Shown here one piece after another: positions 26,499 to 37,330 of a stretch of DNA of 64,000 nucleotides. The notes below the pieces were generated by a model. That model saw only the letters and a list, made by a program, of their open reading frames with translations, had not been told where the DNA came from and searched no databases. Origin of the DNA: Daphnia carinata (Eukaryota > Arthropoda > Branchiopoda > Diplostraca > Daphniidae); NCBI RefSeq assembly GCF_022539665.2, contig NC_081336.1, forward strand, positions 3,286,001-3,350,000, written 5' to 3'. The translations under genes and the position numbers were made by a program. Each line of letters starts with the position of its first letter. The stretch's first letter is position 1.

Positions 26499-27403
26499 TT
26501 AACCGGATCGAGCCGCGGCTTCGTTAAATGAGCGGAAGAAAGCTAGTTTAGCAGCGTGAACTTCGGGTGTGTCCTGGATCACAGCCGGTTGGCCCCAAAC
26601 GGGTGTAGGGGCAGGTTGGCTCCAAACGGGTGTAGGGGCCGGTTGGACGGGAATTACCTTCGCAACTCGTGCAGCGGCATGAGCGTGTGCGGCCATGTGA
26701 GCACGACGGGCTGCAGCTACTTCGGGAGTCTCTTGTACTTGTTGAGGCATTCCCCAGGGCATATTGGCGTAACGTGCGGGCAAGTAAGCCATGATTCCGT
26801 TAGCCGCAGCTGCAGCGTTATAAGCGCGGTAATGTTCGATGGTGGCGGCCATCACTTCGGGGGTGTCCTGGATGGATCGTTTACCGCGGGCAGCGGCGTG
26901 AGCAGCCAAATGGGCAGCACGGGCGGCAGCGACTTCGGGAGTGTCTTGAACTGGTTGAGGGACTCCCCAGTTCACCACTTGCAGAGGTGGCAGCGTCGAT
27001 ACGACTCCATTGGCAGCAGCGGCCGCAGAATGGGCGCGGTAGTGTTCAACCTTAGCCGCCCAAACTTCGGGAGTGTCCAGAACCGCACCTGGTTGTCCCC
27101 ATACAGGCACGGGGGTTGGCTGGGAGGCGATTACACGGGACCCTCTTGCGGATGCGTGGGCGGCCAGATGAGTGGCACGAGCGGCAGCAACTTCGGCAGT
27201 TTCCTGGACAGGTGGTTGTTGTGCGGTGTAGGGGTAGTAAAGGAATGGGTTGTAGTTCCATCCGGCTGGGAACTGGGCGGAGACGGCACATGCCATCAAA
27301 ACAACAACGACGGCCACCTTGTAGATGACAATCGAACAACAAAGAGATCAAATTTTAAATGCTTAAAGTTTGAAGTTGCAAATTTACTTACTGAGGTCTT
27401 CAT
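26499..27403 (-). CDS. Cuticle protein with DTPEVAAA/AAH repeats (copy A)
   Basis: A predicted secreted structural protein of the exoskeleton. Two exons: 27392-27403 (MKTS only) and 26499-27317, joined in phase 0 to 276 residues. The first residues (MKTSVAVVVVLMACAVSAQ) form a signal peptide split by an intron after the fourth codon, an arrangement common in arthropod cuticle-protein genes. The mature protein is Ala/His/Pro-rich and contains six degenerate repeats of the form (V/I)Q(D/E)TPEVAAAR-AHLAAHA, as in arthropod cuticle proteins lacking the Rebers-Riddiford domain. A dibasic GKRS sits mid-protein. It is nearly identical to copy B at 29545-30410 but has one extra nine-residue APTPVWGQP unit. 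The family placement rests on the motif; no chitin-binding fold is visible. Confidence 0.85.
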
Positions 27404-27476
27404 GTCGATTCGCAGAGTTATCGTTAGAGCAGAGGAGAGAGAGGAAAGTGAATTGAGAATGCTAGAACAACTGCGG

Positions 27477-27485
27477 CTTTATATA
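27477..27485 (-). promoter_or_regulatory. TATA box of cuticle gene A
   Basis: TATATAAAG on the minus strand lies 74-82 bp upstream of the ATG at 27403. With a start about 30 bp downstream, the 5' UTR would be roughly 45 nt. Confidence 0.6.
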
Positions 27486-29544
27486 CCGTCGAAGAGTTTG
27501 CCTTCTAGCGGGGAGGCGCTACGAGGATCCAAGGCCGATCTTACGCTTCCAATTGTTTCCTAGATATCCATTGTTCGCTAGTCTACGCACGTTCTTTGGC
27601 ATCGGTTTCGATAGTATGGACCTTATTCTTTGGCCCGCTTCCTACTACCAATTTCATTCGAGGTTAACCCCGTCCTCACGCATCACCATTTATCTGGACG
27701 TCCGTGAAAAGTTGACGAACCGCTAGTCAAAATTCTGCAACCTTTCACTTGTCCAATCGGAGGGCCCCCGCCATAAATCTAGTTTATCACGAAGAGCTAG
27801 AAAGGTTTCGATTCCTCCAATTCGATCGGGTTGCATTAATCTCTTTGACAAACAACTCACAAGGAAGTGAAAGTCTCTTCCCTTATTTCAATCCATTTTC
27901 ATGTCTGTGGTCTCACTGTTAAGGTCGCTTTCAATTACCTTTTTTTTTTTCAAGGGCTCTCTAAAGTTATTTCGATGACACGGGCTGTGCCCGAAATTGG
28001 TCGGCCGCCCTTAAACAAAAAAATTCAAGTTTATGATGTGCAAGGTCGATGGGCGCTGCTGGCAAACGAGTAGTTCCATAATCTCGTTTGCCCGTCAAAT
28101 GCGTGATTAATGGCTAACTTCTGTGCAGAAAAAAAGTTATATCGTCCGATCCACTATCATTAACTTTGATCTCTAAATTGTTTGTTGTGTGTATGCCAGT
28201 ATTCGAGAAGTGAAATTATGATAGTCCTGCCCTTTCGCGTAACATCAAAAGGCAGGCGATTGTCATTGTTGACCTCGCCCAAATTCACGTAGTCTCAAGG
28301 ATTTTTTGTTTCCCATTTTTGACGACCATGACCACGCCATCGTTTCGAATTGCTCTGCAAACTAGCAATCTGAGGACGTGTAACTACACGGCTTCATTTT
28401 TTTTTGGTGGTTATCAGACTGCAAAGGAAAATCGATCAAGGTATGAAACCGCTCTGGTTAGGGTGGGATCTATAGCAATTCATTCGATGATGTGAACGTA
28501 GATATCCAGGAATTTTAATCAGGCAAACTTCCGTGAATTCCATTGAAACAGAAGCCAATCACGTTGATCTTTTAAGGTGACACAGCAGTTGGTATTGAAG
28601 AAATAAGGGCGGGATCTTTGAACGCTGGACATTTCTTTGTAATGATAACTGCCAATTTATCTTTTCCTTTATTTGAAACAATGTAATCTAGATAAAAAAG
28701 AAAGGTAAAAAAATACGAAATATATTTATTATCTTTAAAAAAAGGAATGGGAACGATCGTGGATTAAAAAAAACATAACCTTGGACGTTTTTCAATGCCA
28801 ATGATTTGATAATGTTGTTATGTCACTTGCGGGAAAGGCGAACGTACTTTCGCGAATGAAATTCGTTAATCTTTTTCGAACGAGGCTAGCAAAATAACCG
28901 CCTTATCATTAGGCACTGATTACTGGTTATTGAAAAAATCTGGCTTACAACAGAAAGAACCCGATCGATAATTAGATGCATGATTTCAATTTGGTATTCA
29001 GCTCGTTTTTACTGCATAACTATGTCGCAGGCATGTTGTAGTACTTTGTTGTATGCCAGTGGAAATGTTTTTGTTTGCTTTTTGTTTGTTTTTTCAGCTT
29101 GTTTTATCGCATTTTACTCCCGTTTTATCGGGACCTGTGCGTTGCCGAAATGATCGTTTAGACTGCTTTTTTATTAGATGCGTAGGAAAGGATTTGGTTT
29201 TAACGATTAGATCTAGCGATACTTGGGGAAAGTACGCGCAATGTTTGTTTATCGATTTGCGGCAGGTACGCGATAGAAATATCCTATGGCAAGGCAGTGA
29301 ATCATGGAAGACGTAACCTCACGTGTATGATGGCTTTGGAACGATAACTAAATAAGCAAAGAAATTCGCATCAACAGAAGTATATTTTACAACAGCAACC
29401 AGAAAGTTCAAAGTGGCGTTTCCAATCGTTATACAATTCTTTTGTTTTCTCCAGAATATCACGCATTTGTTCATTTTGGATGGGCAGATTTAGGCTAAAA
29501 TTCGTGGGCATGACTATTTACTAAGACGGTGAAGTAATAACCAG
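27486..29544. other. Spacer between the duplicated cuticle genes
   Basis: About 2 kb without a recognisable gene. Moderately AT-rich, with short ORFs lacking protein-like composition. Nothing in it clearly repeats the flanks of the cuticle genes. Confidence 0.4.
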
Positions 29545-30410
29545 TTAACCAGAGCGAGTGGCAGCCTCGTTGAAAGCGCGGAAGAAATCTAGTTTAGCAG
29601 CATGAACTTCTGGCGTGTCCTGGATCACAGCCGGTTGGCTCCAAACGGGTGTAGGGGCCGGTTGGACGGGAATTACCTTCGCAACTCGTGCAGCGGCATG
29701 AGCGTGTGCGGCCATGTGAGCACGACGGGCTGCAGCTACTTCGGGAGTCTCTTGCACCTGTTGAGGCATTCCCCAGGGCATATTGGCGTAACGTGCGGGC
29801 AAGTAAGCCATGATTCCGTTAGCCGCAGCTGCAGCGTTGTAAGCGCGGTAATGTTCGATGGTGGCGGCCATCACTTCGGGGGTGTCCTGGATGGATCGTT
29901 TACCGCGGGCAGCGGCGTGAGCAGCCAAATGGGCAGCACGGGCGGCAGCGACTTCGGGAGTGTCTTGAACTGGTTGAGGGACTGCCGGGTTCACCACTTG
30001 CAGAGGTGGCAGAGTCGATACGACTCCATTGGCAGCGGCGGCCGCAGAATGGGCGCGGTAGTGTTCAACCTTAGCCGCCCAAACTTCGGGAGTGTCCAGG
30101 ATCGCACCTGGTTGTCCCCATACAGGTACGAGGGTAGGCTGGGGGGCGATTACACGAGACCCTCTTGCGGAAGCGTGGGCGGCCAGATGAGTGGCACGAG
30201 CGGCAGCAACTTCGGCAGTTTCCTGGACAGGCGGTTGTTGTGCGGTGTAGGGGTAGTAAAGGAATGGGTTGTAGTTCCATCCGGCTGGGAACTGGGCGGA
30301 GACGGCACATGCCATCAAGACAACGACAACAAGCTTGTGAATCGAAAAGAAAATCAAAATTAATGTCTGAATAGTAAAGTACGTGAAAATTCACTTACTG
30401 AGGTCTTCAT
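29545..30410 (-). CDS. Cuticle protein with DTPEVAAA/AAH repeats (copy B)
   Basis: Tandem paralogue of the gene at 26499-27403, same strand. Exon 1 (30399-30410) again encodes only MKTS and ends at a GTAAGT donor. Exon 2 is 29545-30333, giving 266 residues. The signal peptide is MKTSLVVVVLMACAVSAQ. Six DTPEV-type repeats and the GKRS site are conserved. Relative to copy A there are scattered substitutions (for example RAFNEAATRSG at the end) and one nine-residue unit fewer. The two intron sequences differ while the coding parts are almost the same, which suggests either a recent duplication with faster intron change or gene conversion of the exons. Confidence 0.85.
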
Positions 30411-30484
30411 GTTGACTCGCTTACAAGATGTGGGAGCGCAGTGGAGAGGAAAGAGTGAACTGACTTTGGCCCATCATCTTGTAG

Positions 30485-30492
30485 CTTTTATA
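30485..30492 (-). promoter_or_regulatory. TATA box of cuticle gene B
   Basis: TATAAAAG on the minus strand lies 75-82 bp upstream of the ATG at 30410, matching the position of the TATA box of copy A. Confidence 0.6.
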
Positions 30493-31597
30493 CGCGGCTG
30501 GTGTCTCATTGGATACCCCGCGAGCAAGGTCTTCGTCGACACATGGAAATCTTCCGTCTCTCACGTTCTAGATGCTGCAAGGAAAACAGAACGTGCCCCG
30601 CCCTTTATCTTTGTTATAGAATTCTTTTTTTTTCTATCCTCAAATTGGGAAGATGTTGGCTAGTGTTTGTCCTACGATCCGCTCAAAAGCAGTTCCATAT
30701 GTAACTAGCACGGCTCCCTCGATGGTGATTGTTCGACCTTGCCATTCAAGTAAGGCCATCCATATCAGTATAAGGGAGTAAAAGCTATTTCTTCTGGGTC
30801 ATGCCTAAAAATGTTAACCTACGTCAACAGCGCGTAATGAATCCAAATTCTGAGTGTTTTTTTTAATCGTTTCAGATTTTATTAGTTTATAATGGTCGAC
30901 GAATTCACAGATTCACTAACTTTTCGGCTGTAAATCCCCCGCACTTGAAACAAAATGTTTTTTTTTTCTAACGTTATCTGATTGTGTGATTTGCTTACAT
31001 GACTATGTCAAGTGAAATGATATTTTCTCCTTTACAGTTGACATTGCGTCCCACGTACTTCGTAAAGTACTTATCGCTGGCGCTAACGTGTGTTATCTAT
31101 CTACTAGCTTCAGTCCACTTTGAAATTTGTTTTGTTTTTTCGTCCACTCAACCCACGATCAACACAAACAGTTATGGGTGTTTATTTTTTTTTGTACTAC
31201 TGTTGTTTTTTTTTTTTTTTTTTTCACTGTTCGTTTGCCGTGTGTTGCCAACTAGCGCACCTAGCAAAGAAACAACAAGGTGAAAATGAATGGGAGGGAC
31301 CTGACCAAGCAACTGGGAAATTGAATTAGCCGAAGCACGGCAATGGAGCAGTGTAAAGGTCAATATATAAGTTAATTAATTCCATGACTAAAATTCTTAT
31401 CGTATCTAATTATTATCGCATTTGGTAAAAACACACCTGATATCACTGGGGAAAAAAAATGGAAACCATGCGTTACAAACGGTGCGAAGAACAGGCGTTT
31501 TGTTTGTGCGCCAGTACAAAGGAGAAAAACACTTCAGATTATACATAATAAGTTACGATAAAGGATTGCGTTGCCTGATTACCGTTGAACTGCTACC
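30493..31597. other. Intergenic region
   Basis: Separates the divergently oriented cuticle gene B (-) and the degenerate astacin (+). It has long T runs near 31190-31225 and no recognisable gene. Confidence 0.4.
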
Positions 31598-31604
31598 TAT
31601 AAAG
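31598..31604 (+). promoter_or_regulatory. TATA box of the degenerate astacin
   Basis: TATAAAG lies 37-43 bp before the ATG at 31641, the same distance class as in the intact astacins, so the locus may still be transcribed. Confidence 0.5.
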
Positions 31605-31640
31605 TAGGCTTTTGTTCCTGGCCTTTAATCAGTACTGAAA

Positions 31641-32448
31641 ATGTTGCTCAACAATCCTCTCGTTCTTCTGTGCTTGGGATTCATCTTAGCATCAGCTAAT
31701 GGCAAAAGTATTTACAAAATATCGAATTCGTAGAAGTAAACTCAAAGAAATTTGCATATTTATAAAATCCAAAAGGTATTGCTCCACCAGAAGAGCTTAA
31801 CCTGGGTCCCCCTCAAGGAGCCGTTATGGATGTTAATCCAGAGAAAATGGTATCCATCATTCGGACGCAACAGGTGTTGATTTCCTCATCACATTTTTTG
31901 CTTGTATTTTCTAAGGGCGAGCAGCCGAAGAATGACATGGATAATTCCAGCCGTCTGTGGCCTGATGGCGTCCTGTATTACAGAATTGGCGACGAATTCA
32001 GTAACTTTGTGAACACGTTAAGCAATTAATTTATATAGCGGTTCTTTTGTGTATTGAATTTATGAAGGCGTCCAAGAAACTGAAGCCATTTACGACGTGT
32101 TTACGATGTACGAAACCAAAAGTTGTGTCACGTTCGTCAAACGCACAACCGAGGATTCCTACGTTTCAATCCAGAAAACCGGTGGCGGGTAAATGAATAC
32201 ATTTCTCTTTAAACATGTTTCACTAATTCCACTTGACGCTACCCACAGGTGTTACAGCTACACTGGCAGGCAACCAACGCAGCCTCAGGTCGTCTCTCTC
32301 GATGCAACATGCTTCGATTGCACCCGCGCCGGATGCAACACTGGCGTGCTTATCCATAAATTTATGCACGCCTTCGGGGTCACTCACGAGAAGAACGAAA
32401 TTCGTCGTGATGTTCACACTAGCATGAACCACACCGACATCGGACGTG
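31641..32448 (+). pseudogene. Degenerate astacin (pseudo-protease), exons 1-5
   Basis: Five exons with the family's exon structure, on the opposite strand to the intact copies: 31641-31707, 31776-31849, 31916-32000, 32068-32188, 32249-32448. Exons 1 (67 nt) and 4 (121 nt) have exactly the lengths seen in astacin A, and the frame is open throughout. The signal peptide is intact (MLLNNPLVLLCLGFILASA). The propeptide switch FEGD is replaced by PQGA. The zinc motif reads HKFMHAFGVTHE: all three His ligands remain but the catalytic Glu is Lys and GF is GV. The normally conserved DRDDYVTIN is RRDVHTSMN. Exons 6 and 7, which carry the Met-turn, cannot be found downstream. A C-terminal astacin exon does occur at 33289, but direct splicing from exon 5 would shift frame and stop. 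It is either a pseudogene or a catalytically dead secreted protein. Confidence 0.75.
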
Positions 32449-33288
32449 GTAAGTTCATCCTAGATCACAAGCTTATTTATTTGTTTTCTTTTTACATTTT
32501 GCTCGTTTATTTATTGAACTGTTATGGGAGTTCGTTTATGCATAAGCAACCTTAAGGAAGGTGGAAACGTTTTTGTTTCTTTCTGTGTTTTTTTTTTAAA
32601 CAGTTAGAAGCCGGTCATTTTTCGGAGAAACGGAGAGATAAACCATGCGTAGATTAGCAATCTGTTTTGTGCGTAGATTGTAGTCTTTAGTTTTTTAGTT
32701 GTATCCGAAGATTGTAAGCACATTTATAACCATTACTTAGTATTGTGGAAGATTTTTTAATATTTAGTAAGACGTTTATGGGTTAAATTTTTATGACCAC
32801 GTCGCTGCGCGAATACTTAAAGATACGCAAACTGAAGTTAAATTTAAAGAAATATCAAACGTATTTTTATGAACCTAATGTAAGTAAAAACAGAAGCTAT
32901 CTTACTAGTGATAAGTTTATAACGGCGTAGGTTATTTACTGATAACAAAATGCAAAAAAAAACTCATTTCTAAAGCTACGCAACAGGTACCTATACACAT
33001 TCAAAATCTCTTATGACATTGACCAGCTTTAATATGCATTTCATATTCATCCGATTGATTTTAACCTACATGACTTTGTAATTCAGCATTAACATTTCTT
33101 TTGGGCTCATGACATGAAAAGAATCCACAGCGCAAAACGGAACGCACGAACTAGCGCATCCCCACATCGCGACTACGAATGCAAGGGATGAAGTCTCCGT
33201 TGACCACGAAGTACGAATGAAAGTTTTGAAATTAAAAAAAATAGAATTAGCTTCTTGAAAATTGTTTCTTTTTCGATTTGTTATACAG
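32449..33288 (+). other. Region where astacin exons 6-7 would be expected
   Basis: 840 bp between the fifth exon of the degenerate astacin and the E/K/R-rich last exon. No SVMHY Met-turn exon or GxxGNFESYG-type exon is found in any frame. The sequence is AT-rich with many stops. Confidence 0.5.
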
Positions 33289-34455
33289 CTGCATTTGGCG
33301 AAGCTTAATGCATTGTACGAATGTCCTGGAGTGACGTTTAAGGCTTTTTCTGGGGTGAAGCTGGGCCTGGATGATCTAGCAGCTCTTGCCGTTCTCGGTT
33401 CAGTAGCGCAGGGATTCGATCCTCAAGGGAAAGGAAAAGCAAAAAAATTAAGCGGAATAGGGACGGAAGAAGAGGGAAAAAATCCAAACCGAAAACAAGA
33501 GGAGGTGAGCGCAGGGAAAGAGACAAAAGGCGACAAAGAACAAGAGGAGAAGAAAAGAGATGCGGATACGAAAACGGCGAAAGAAATGGAAAAAGAAGAG
33601 CGACAAAAAGAGGTGGATAAAAAGAAAGCGGAAGAAGAGGAAAAAAAAAGAACCCGGATTGAGGCGGAAAACAAGGAAAAGGTACGCAAAGAAGCGGAAG
33701 CAAAGGAGAAGGCAAACAGAGAACAAGAAGAAAAACGAAAAAAGGCGGAAATAAAGAAACAAGCAGAAACGGAGAAAGAGGCGCGACAAAAAGAGGTAGA
33801 AAGGGGAAAAAAGGAAGAAAGAGAAAAAGAAGCAAAACGAAAACAGGCGGAGAAAAAGGAAAAGGAGAACAGAGAGAGAGAAAAGAAACGGAAGGAAGCA
33901 GAGAGAAAGAAAAAGGAAAAACAAGAACGAGAAGAGAAACGGAAGGAGGCGGAAAGAAAGAAAAAGGAAGAAAGAGAAAAAGAGGCAAAACGAAAACAGA
34001 CGGAGAAAAAGGAAAAGGAAAACAGAGAAAGAGAAAAGAAACGGAAAGAAGCAGAAAGAAAGGAAACAGAAAGAGAAGAGAAACGGAAAGAGGCGGAAAG
34101 AAAGAAAGAGGAAAGAAGAAAACAAGAAGAGAAACGAAAGGAGGCGGAAAGAAAGGAAAAGGAAGAAAAAAAAGCAGAAGAGAAACAGAAAGAAGCCGAA
34201 AGAAAGGAAAAGGAAAATAGAGAAAGAAAGGAGAAACGGGAGGAGGCGGAAAGAAAGAAAAAGGAAGAAAGAGAAATGGAAGAAAAACGGAAGGAGGCGG
34301 AAAAGGAAAGAAAAGAAATAGAAGCAAAACGAAACGAAGCGGAAAGAAATCAAAAAAAAGACAGAGAAAAAGAAATAAAACCAAAACTTAAAGACCGTAT
34401 TTTAAACAAGGCAAAGGATTGGATTGGCAAGGCAAAGAATGTATTTAAAGGTTAA
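33289..34455 (+). CDS. Terminal exon: astacin C-terminal helix fused to an E/K/R-rich helical tail
   Basis: A 388-codon open exon following a good acceptor (TTATACAG). Its first residues, LHLAKLNALYEC, match the last exon of the astacins (LDLAGLNLLYGC; VELNALYGC; FKLNALYKC), and it enters in phase 0 like those exons. A short hydrophobic stretch (LDDLAALAVLGSVAQGF) follows, then about 300 residues almost entirely of E, K, R, A and Q in imperfect repeats of about 50 residues. This composition suggests a single stable alpha-helix or coiled coil. It ends with a more amphipathic segment (KDRILNKAKDWIGKAKNVF). Caution: the DNA is nearly free of T on this strand, so long open frames arise in every frame and also on the opposite strand; openness is not proof of selection. 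It probably belongs to the degenerate astacin just upstream, but the connecting exons are missing. Confidence 0.55.
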   Translation: MHLAKLNALYECPGVTFKAFSGVKLGLDDLAALAVLGSVAQGFDPQGKGKAKKLSGIGTEEEGKNPNRKQEEVSAGKETKGDKEQEEKKRDADTKTAKEMEKEERQKEVDKKKAEEEEKKRTRIEAENKEKVRKEAEAKEKANREQEEKRKKAEIKKQAETEKEARQKEVERGKKEEREKEAKRKQAEKKEKENREREKKRKEAERKKKEKQEREEKRKEAERKKKEEREKEAKRKQTEKKEKENREREKKRKEAERKETEREEKRKEAERKKEERRKQEEKRKEAERKEKEEKKAEEKQKEAERKEKENRERKEKREEAERKKKEEREMEEKRKEAEKERKEIEAKRNEAERNQKKDREKEIKPKLKDRILNKAKDWIGKAKNVFKG

Positions 34456-34663
34456 TTTTAAACGGCCACTTGCGCCATGGCACCCGAAAACTCAACTGAA
34501 ATCCAATCATCAAATTTGAATTCGTATTACAATGCGACGTGGACATTTCCGCGTAATTTCAAACAATAAGTTTCAGTAGTTGACAAATAACATCGTCTAA
34601 CAATAAACATGCGTACCTTAATATTGAACCAGCTTAACGTTTTCAGGTGAACAATAACATCAT

Positions 34664-36133
34664 TTATTCACTGACACCTGAACACCCGTACAGGGCATTT
34701 AACTCGACCTTGTCAACCTGCGGGAGAAATGAAATATTTAGCGGTTATGTGTCACTTGAACGCTTGGTTGTCCCTTTCGAACGGTCACAGTATGATTTCT
34801 ATCAAACTTGGGACACGCACTATTTTTCTTTTTACTGTGTTTTCTAAGATTGTCATGTGAGGTATAATCTTTTCCAATTGCTTACGTACCTCGCTGAAGC
34901 CGTCCGTCTTCCCGATGATTACACCGCTAGGTACGATGATCGTTGGGACAGATGGATCGACGGCGAACGCGTACGGTTCATAGTGCATGACGGATGCTTT
35001 CAAACCAAATCACGAAAGACAAGAAAACATTTATTTAATTGTTCTCTCGCTTTCCAAGCAAAAACTAATGTACAGTACTCACCGTAGTCATAGTTAGCAA
35101 GATGCTGGATTTGAGTTTGATCGTATTTTTCAAAAGCCCCTTCTAATCCTAGGATAAAATGATGGAATGAGTTTCTTTGTTTATCTTGTACAAGTTGTTG
35201 ATGGTGTCGCAGTGTATTTTGAGTACCAGGTTGAATGTTGGCCCAGTTTATGGTAACGTAATCATCGCGATCCGTGCGGCAGTGCTCATGTTGGAAGCCA
35301 AGTGCGTGCAAGAACTCGTGAACTGGTGTTCCAGGAACCGAACATCCAGAAACCGTGCAGCGTAAACACGCCGAATCAAGCGAAAGGACTTGAGCTCCTC
35401 CAATCCTGCCGACGTAGCTGTTGCATCTTTTGTTTGAACCGTAAACAAGAAAATGGATCTGATAAAATGTCTAATCTGAACTGAAGAATGACCATCTCTT
35501 TTTAATAGAGGGAGAAAGCAGAAATGACGAACTTTACCCGGTACCCGTCTTCTGAATGGACACGTAGTCCTGCTGTGTTGTTCTCTCTACAAATCTGATA
35601 CAGGAATTGGCTGCGTACAGATTAAAGACGTCCTCAAAGATGGCACGTTCACTCAAGCCTTTATAAGGTAATTCACAATTATGAAAATTAGTTTAATGAG
35701 CAGTTCAGCGTAAGAAATCAAATGGTTTTTGTATAGTAACTTACTATATTCACTATCGAAGGCATAGTGAACAACACCACCGGGCCAGAGTAAGTTGGGA
35801 TCACGGATCGCGTTCCTTGGCTAACGATATCAGCGAAACAGAAGTGGTGTAAATCAATTTCCTTCGATCGAATTATAATAGATCAAATTTTTCGTACCTT
35901 ATTTCCAGGTTCCACTCCCCTAATGTCTCCTTCTACGAAGTCGGGGTTGTATTTCAAATGTTCTGCCTCCCAGGTATTGACTGTTAATTAGCATTTCAAT
36001 CGGGAATTACCTTTAAACTACTTAGCGATTAACACTGAAATTAATCTTTCCCAGATCAAAATTTACCTAGAGAACCGCTCCATACGGCAGTCACTGCTGA
36101 ATAAAAAAGAACGAATCGGGTTAGTCGGCACAT
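34664..36133 (-). CDS. Astacin-family zinc metalloprotease, secreted (astacin C)
   Basis: Eight minus-strand exons join in frame to 257 residues: 36067-36133, 35898-35980, 35745-35820, 35538-35658, 35227-35426, 35083-35148, 34890-34996, 34664-34717. The signal peptide begins MCRLTRFVLFYSAVTAVW. The propeptide has VEGD where the family aspartate switch normally has FxGD, a small departure. The zinc site HEFLHALGFQHE and Met-turn SVMHYE are intact, so the enzyme should be active. The last exon ends LNALYGC then SGVSE. Exon lengths and phases match astacin A (67, 83, 121 and 107 nt exons are identical), which supports every splice choice. No accessory domains are present. It lies just 3' of the degenerate copy, tail to tail. 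Confidence 0.92.
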
Positions 36134-36182
36134 TCCTCTGCCTAAATGGTATACACTTCACGCAATTAATGCTCGCGAATGG

Positions 36183-36190
36183 TTTTTATA
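36183..36190 (-). promoter_or_regulatory. TATA box of astacin C
   Basis: TATAAAAA on the minus strand lies 50-57 bp before the ATG at 36133. Confidence 0.55.
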
Positions 36191-36565
36191 GGCAAAATGG
36201 CTGTTGACGAAAAGAAACGTAGAAATTGTTATCTTTTTCTGTGTGCTCTCTGCACTTGCCCCAAAAATTGTTTGCCAAGGTTATCTAACAAGGTAACTGT
36301 TGTAATATGTACGTTATCACTTGCGTATCGGCTTTGCCCCAAACATTTTTAATTACGCGTGGTTTACTATATTTGTTTGTGTTTTTCTGATTATATCATT
36401 TTTGCTTACAGGGTTCGCTATGACGATCAACAGCGATGTGTTCAACACTTGTTACCATATAACTAACGCTGATGTGGATTCTTCATTTGACGCCAACAAG
36501 TACCAGAGACATTAACAGGTGATGATTTTTTAAAAGTTTCTGAATTTTTTAACATTACTCTTCAG

Positions 36566-36705
36566 GGGATTTTGTGTTTATAAAGGGCGTCGGACTTATG
36601 CTATCTGAACAATTGTGCCGAGATCCAGTTACACCGAATAGACTTATCCAACAAGCTACAATTGGCGAATGGGATTCTAGGAAATCGCTAGGACCCCACA
36701 ATCAG
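36566..36705 (+). other. Orphan candidate exon
   Basis: An open stretch bounded by a good acceptor (CTCTTCAG) and a GTAAAA donor. One frame reads DFVFIKGVGLMLSEQLC...ATIGEWDSRKS and is protein-like but unrecognised. No partner exons were established. The first part (AGGGCGTCGGACTT, about 36584-36597) resembles the centre of tRNA-Arg(TCT), so a pseudo-tRNA is an alternative reading. Confidence 0.2.
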
Positions 36706-37015
36706 GTAAAACAAGAATAACTAACAACGAGCATAATTAAATATTGCAACGGTATGGCTTCGTGACGAGTATTGGAATGAAAGAAATCATCTGCCCATAT
36801 ATTTGCTTCGATTATGTAGTGCTTCGTTGTGTGTGGTAGTGCTTTGAAGTGGTATACAGGTCGTACCTTAAAACTGAACTTTAAGAACTTTGAAAGACCA
36901 TGTTATGTTAATTTACTATAGTTTACGTTTGAAACTACGCAGATCTTTTGTAGCTTGTAAAAGAGAACATAGTTCATTTTTTAAATTTTCGAAATTTTAA
37001 CTTTCAGTATAACTT

Positions 37016-37330
37016 CCGGTTGGAAAATGCCTAATAACTCACTATCTGTTGGTCTGAATGAAAAAAGAACCACATTTTCGTGATCCTCGTGAAATTTGGG
37101 GTCGAATCCATGTGTCAGTAGGAAATACCCGAAAATCGTCAAAAATCGCAAATTTCCCTGAACTATAGTTCAGGAAAAATCACGATTTTGGCCAAATTGG
37201 ACTTTTCGCCAAAAACAGGTCCAAAGAGGTCAGACACATATTAAATTTCACGAGGATCACGAAAATCATATTCGTTTTGTTGTGAGCCCAGTATTTCGGG
37301 AGATATAGTCTACTTCCGGTCCCTTCCGGT
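37016..37330. repeat. Hairpin-forming inverted-repeat element
   Basis: 23-bp arms at 37075-37097 and 37243-37265 are exact reverse complements (a GTGATCCTCGTGAAATTT core). Between them lies an 18-bp perfect palindrome, CCTGAACTATAGTTCAGG (37157-37174). ACTTCCGGT occurs near both outer ends. No coding capacity. This looks like a small non-autonomous element or a satellite-type repeat unit. Confidence 0.6.

Noticed and set aside
26556-27563. 335-codon plus-strand frame across cuticle gene A, and its counterpart at 29602-30363
   Set aside because: They are antisense shadows of the repeat-rich cuticle coding sequence; the minus strand has the signal peptide, TATA box and known repeat motif.
33338-34384. 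Long minus-strand reading frames (about 300-350 codons) antisense to the E/K/R-rich exon
   Set aside because: They encode F/L/P/S-rich low-complexity sequence and are open only because the DNA is a purine/pyrimidine tract; they have no family match and no splice context.
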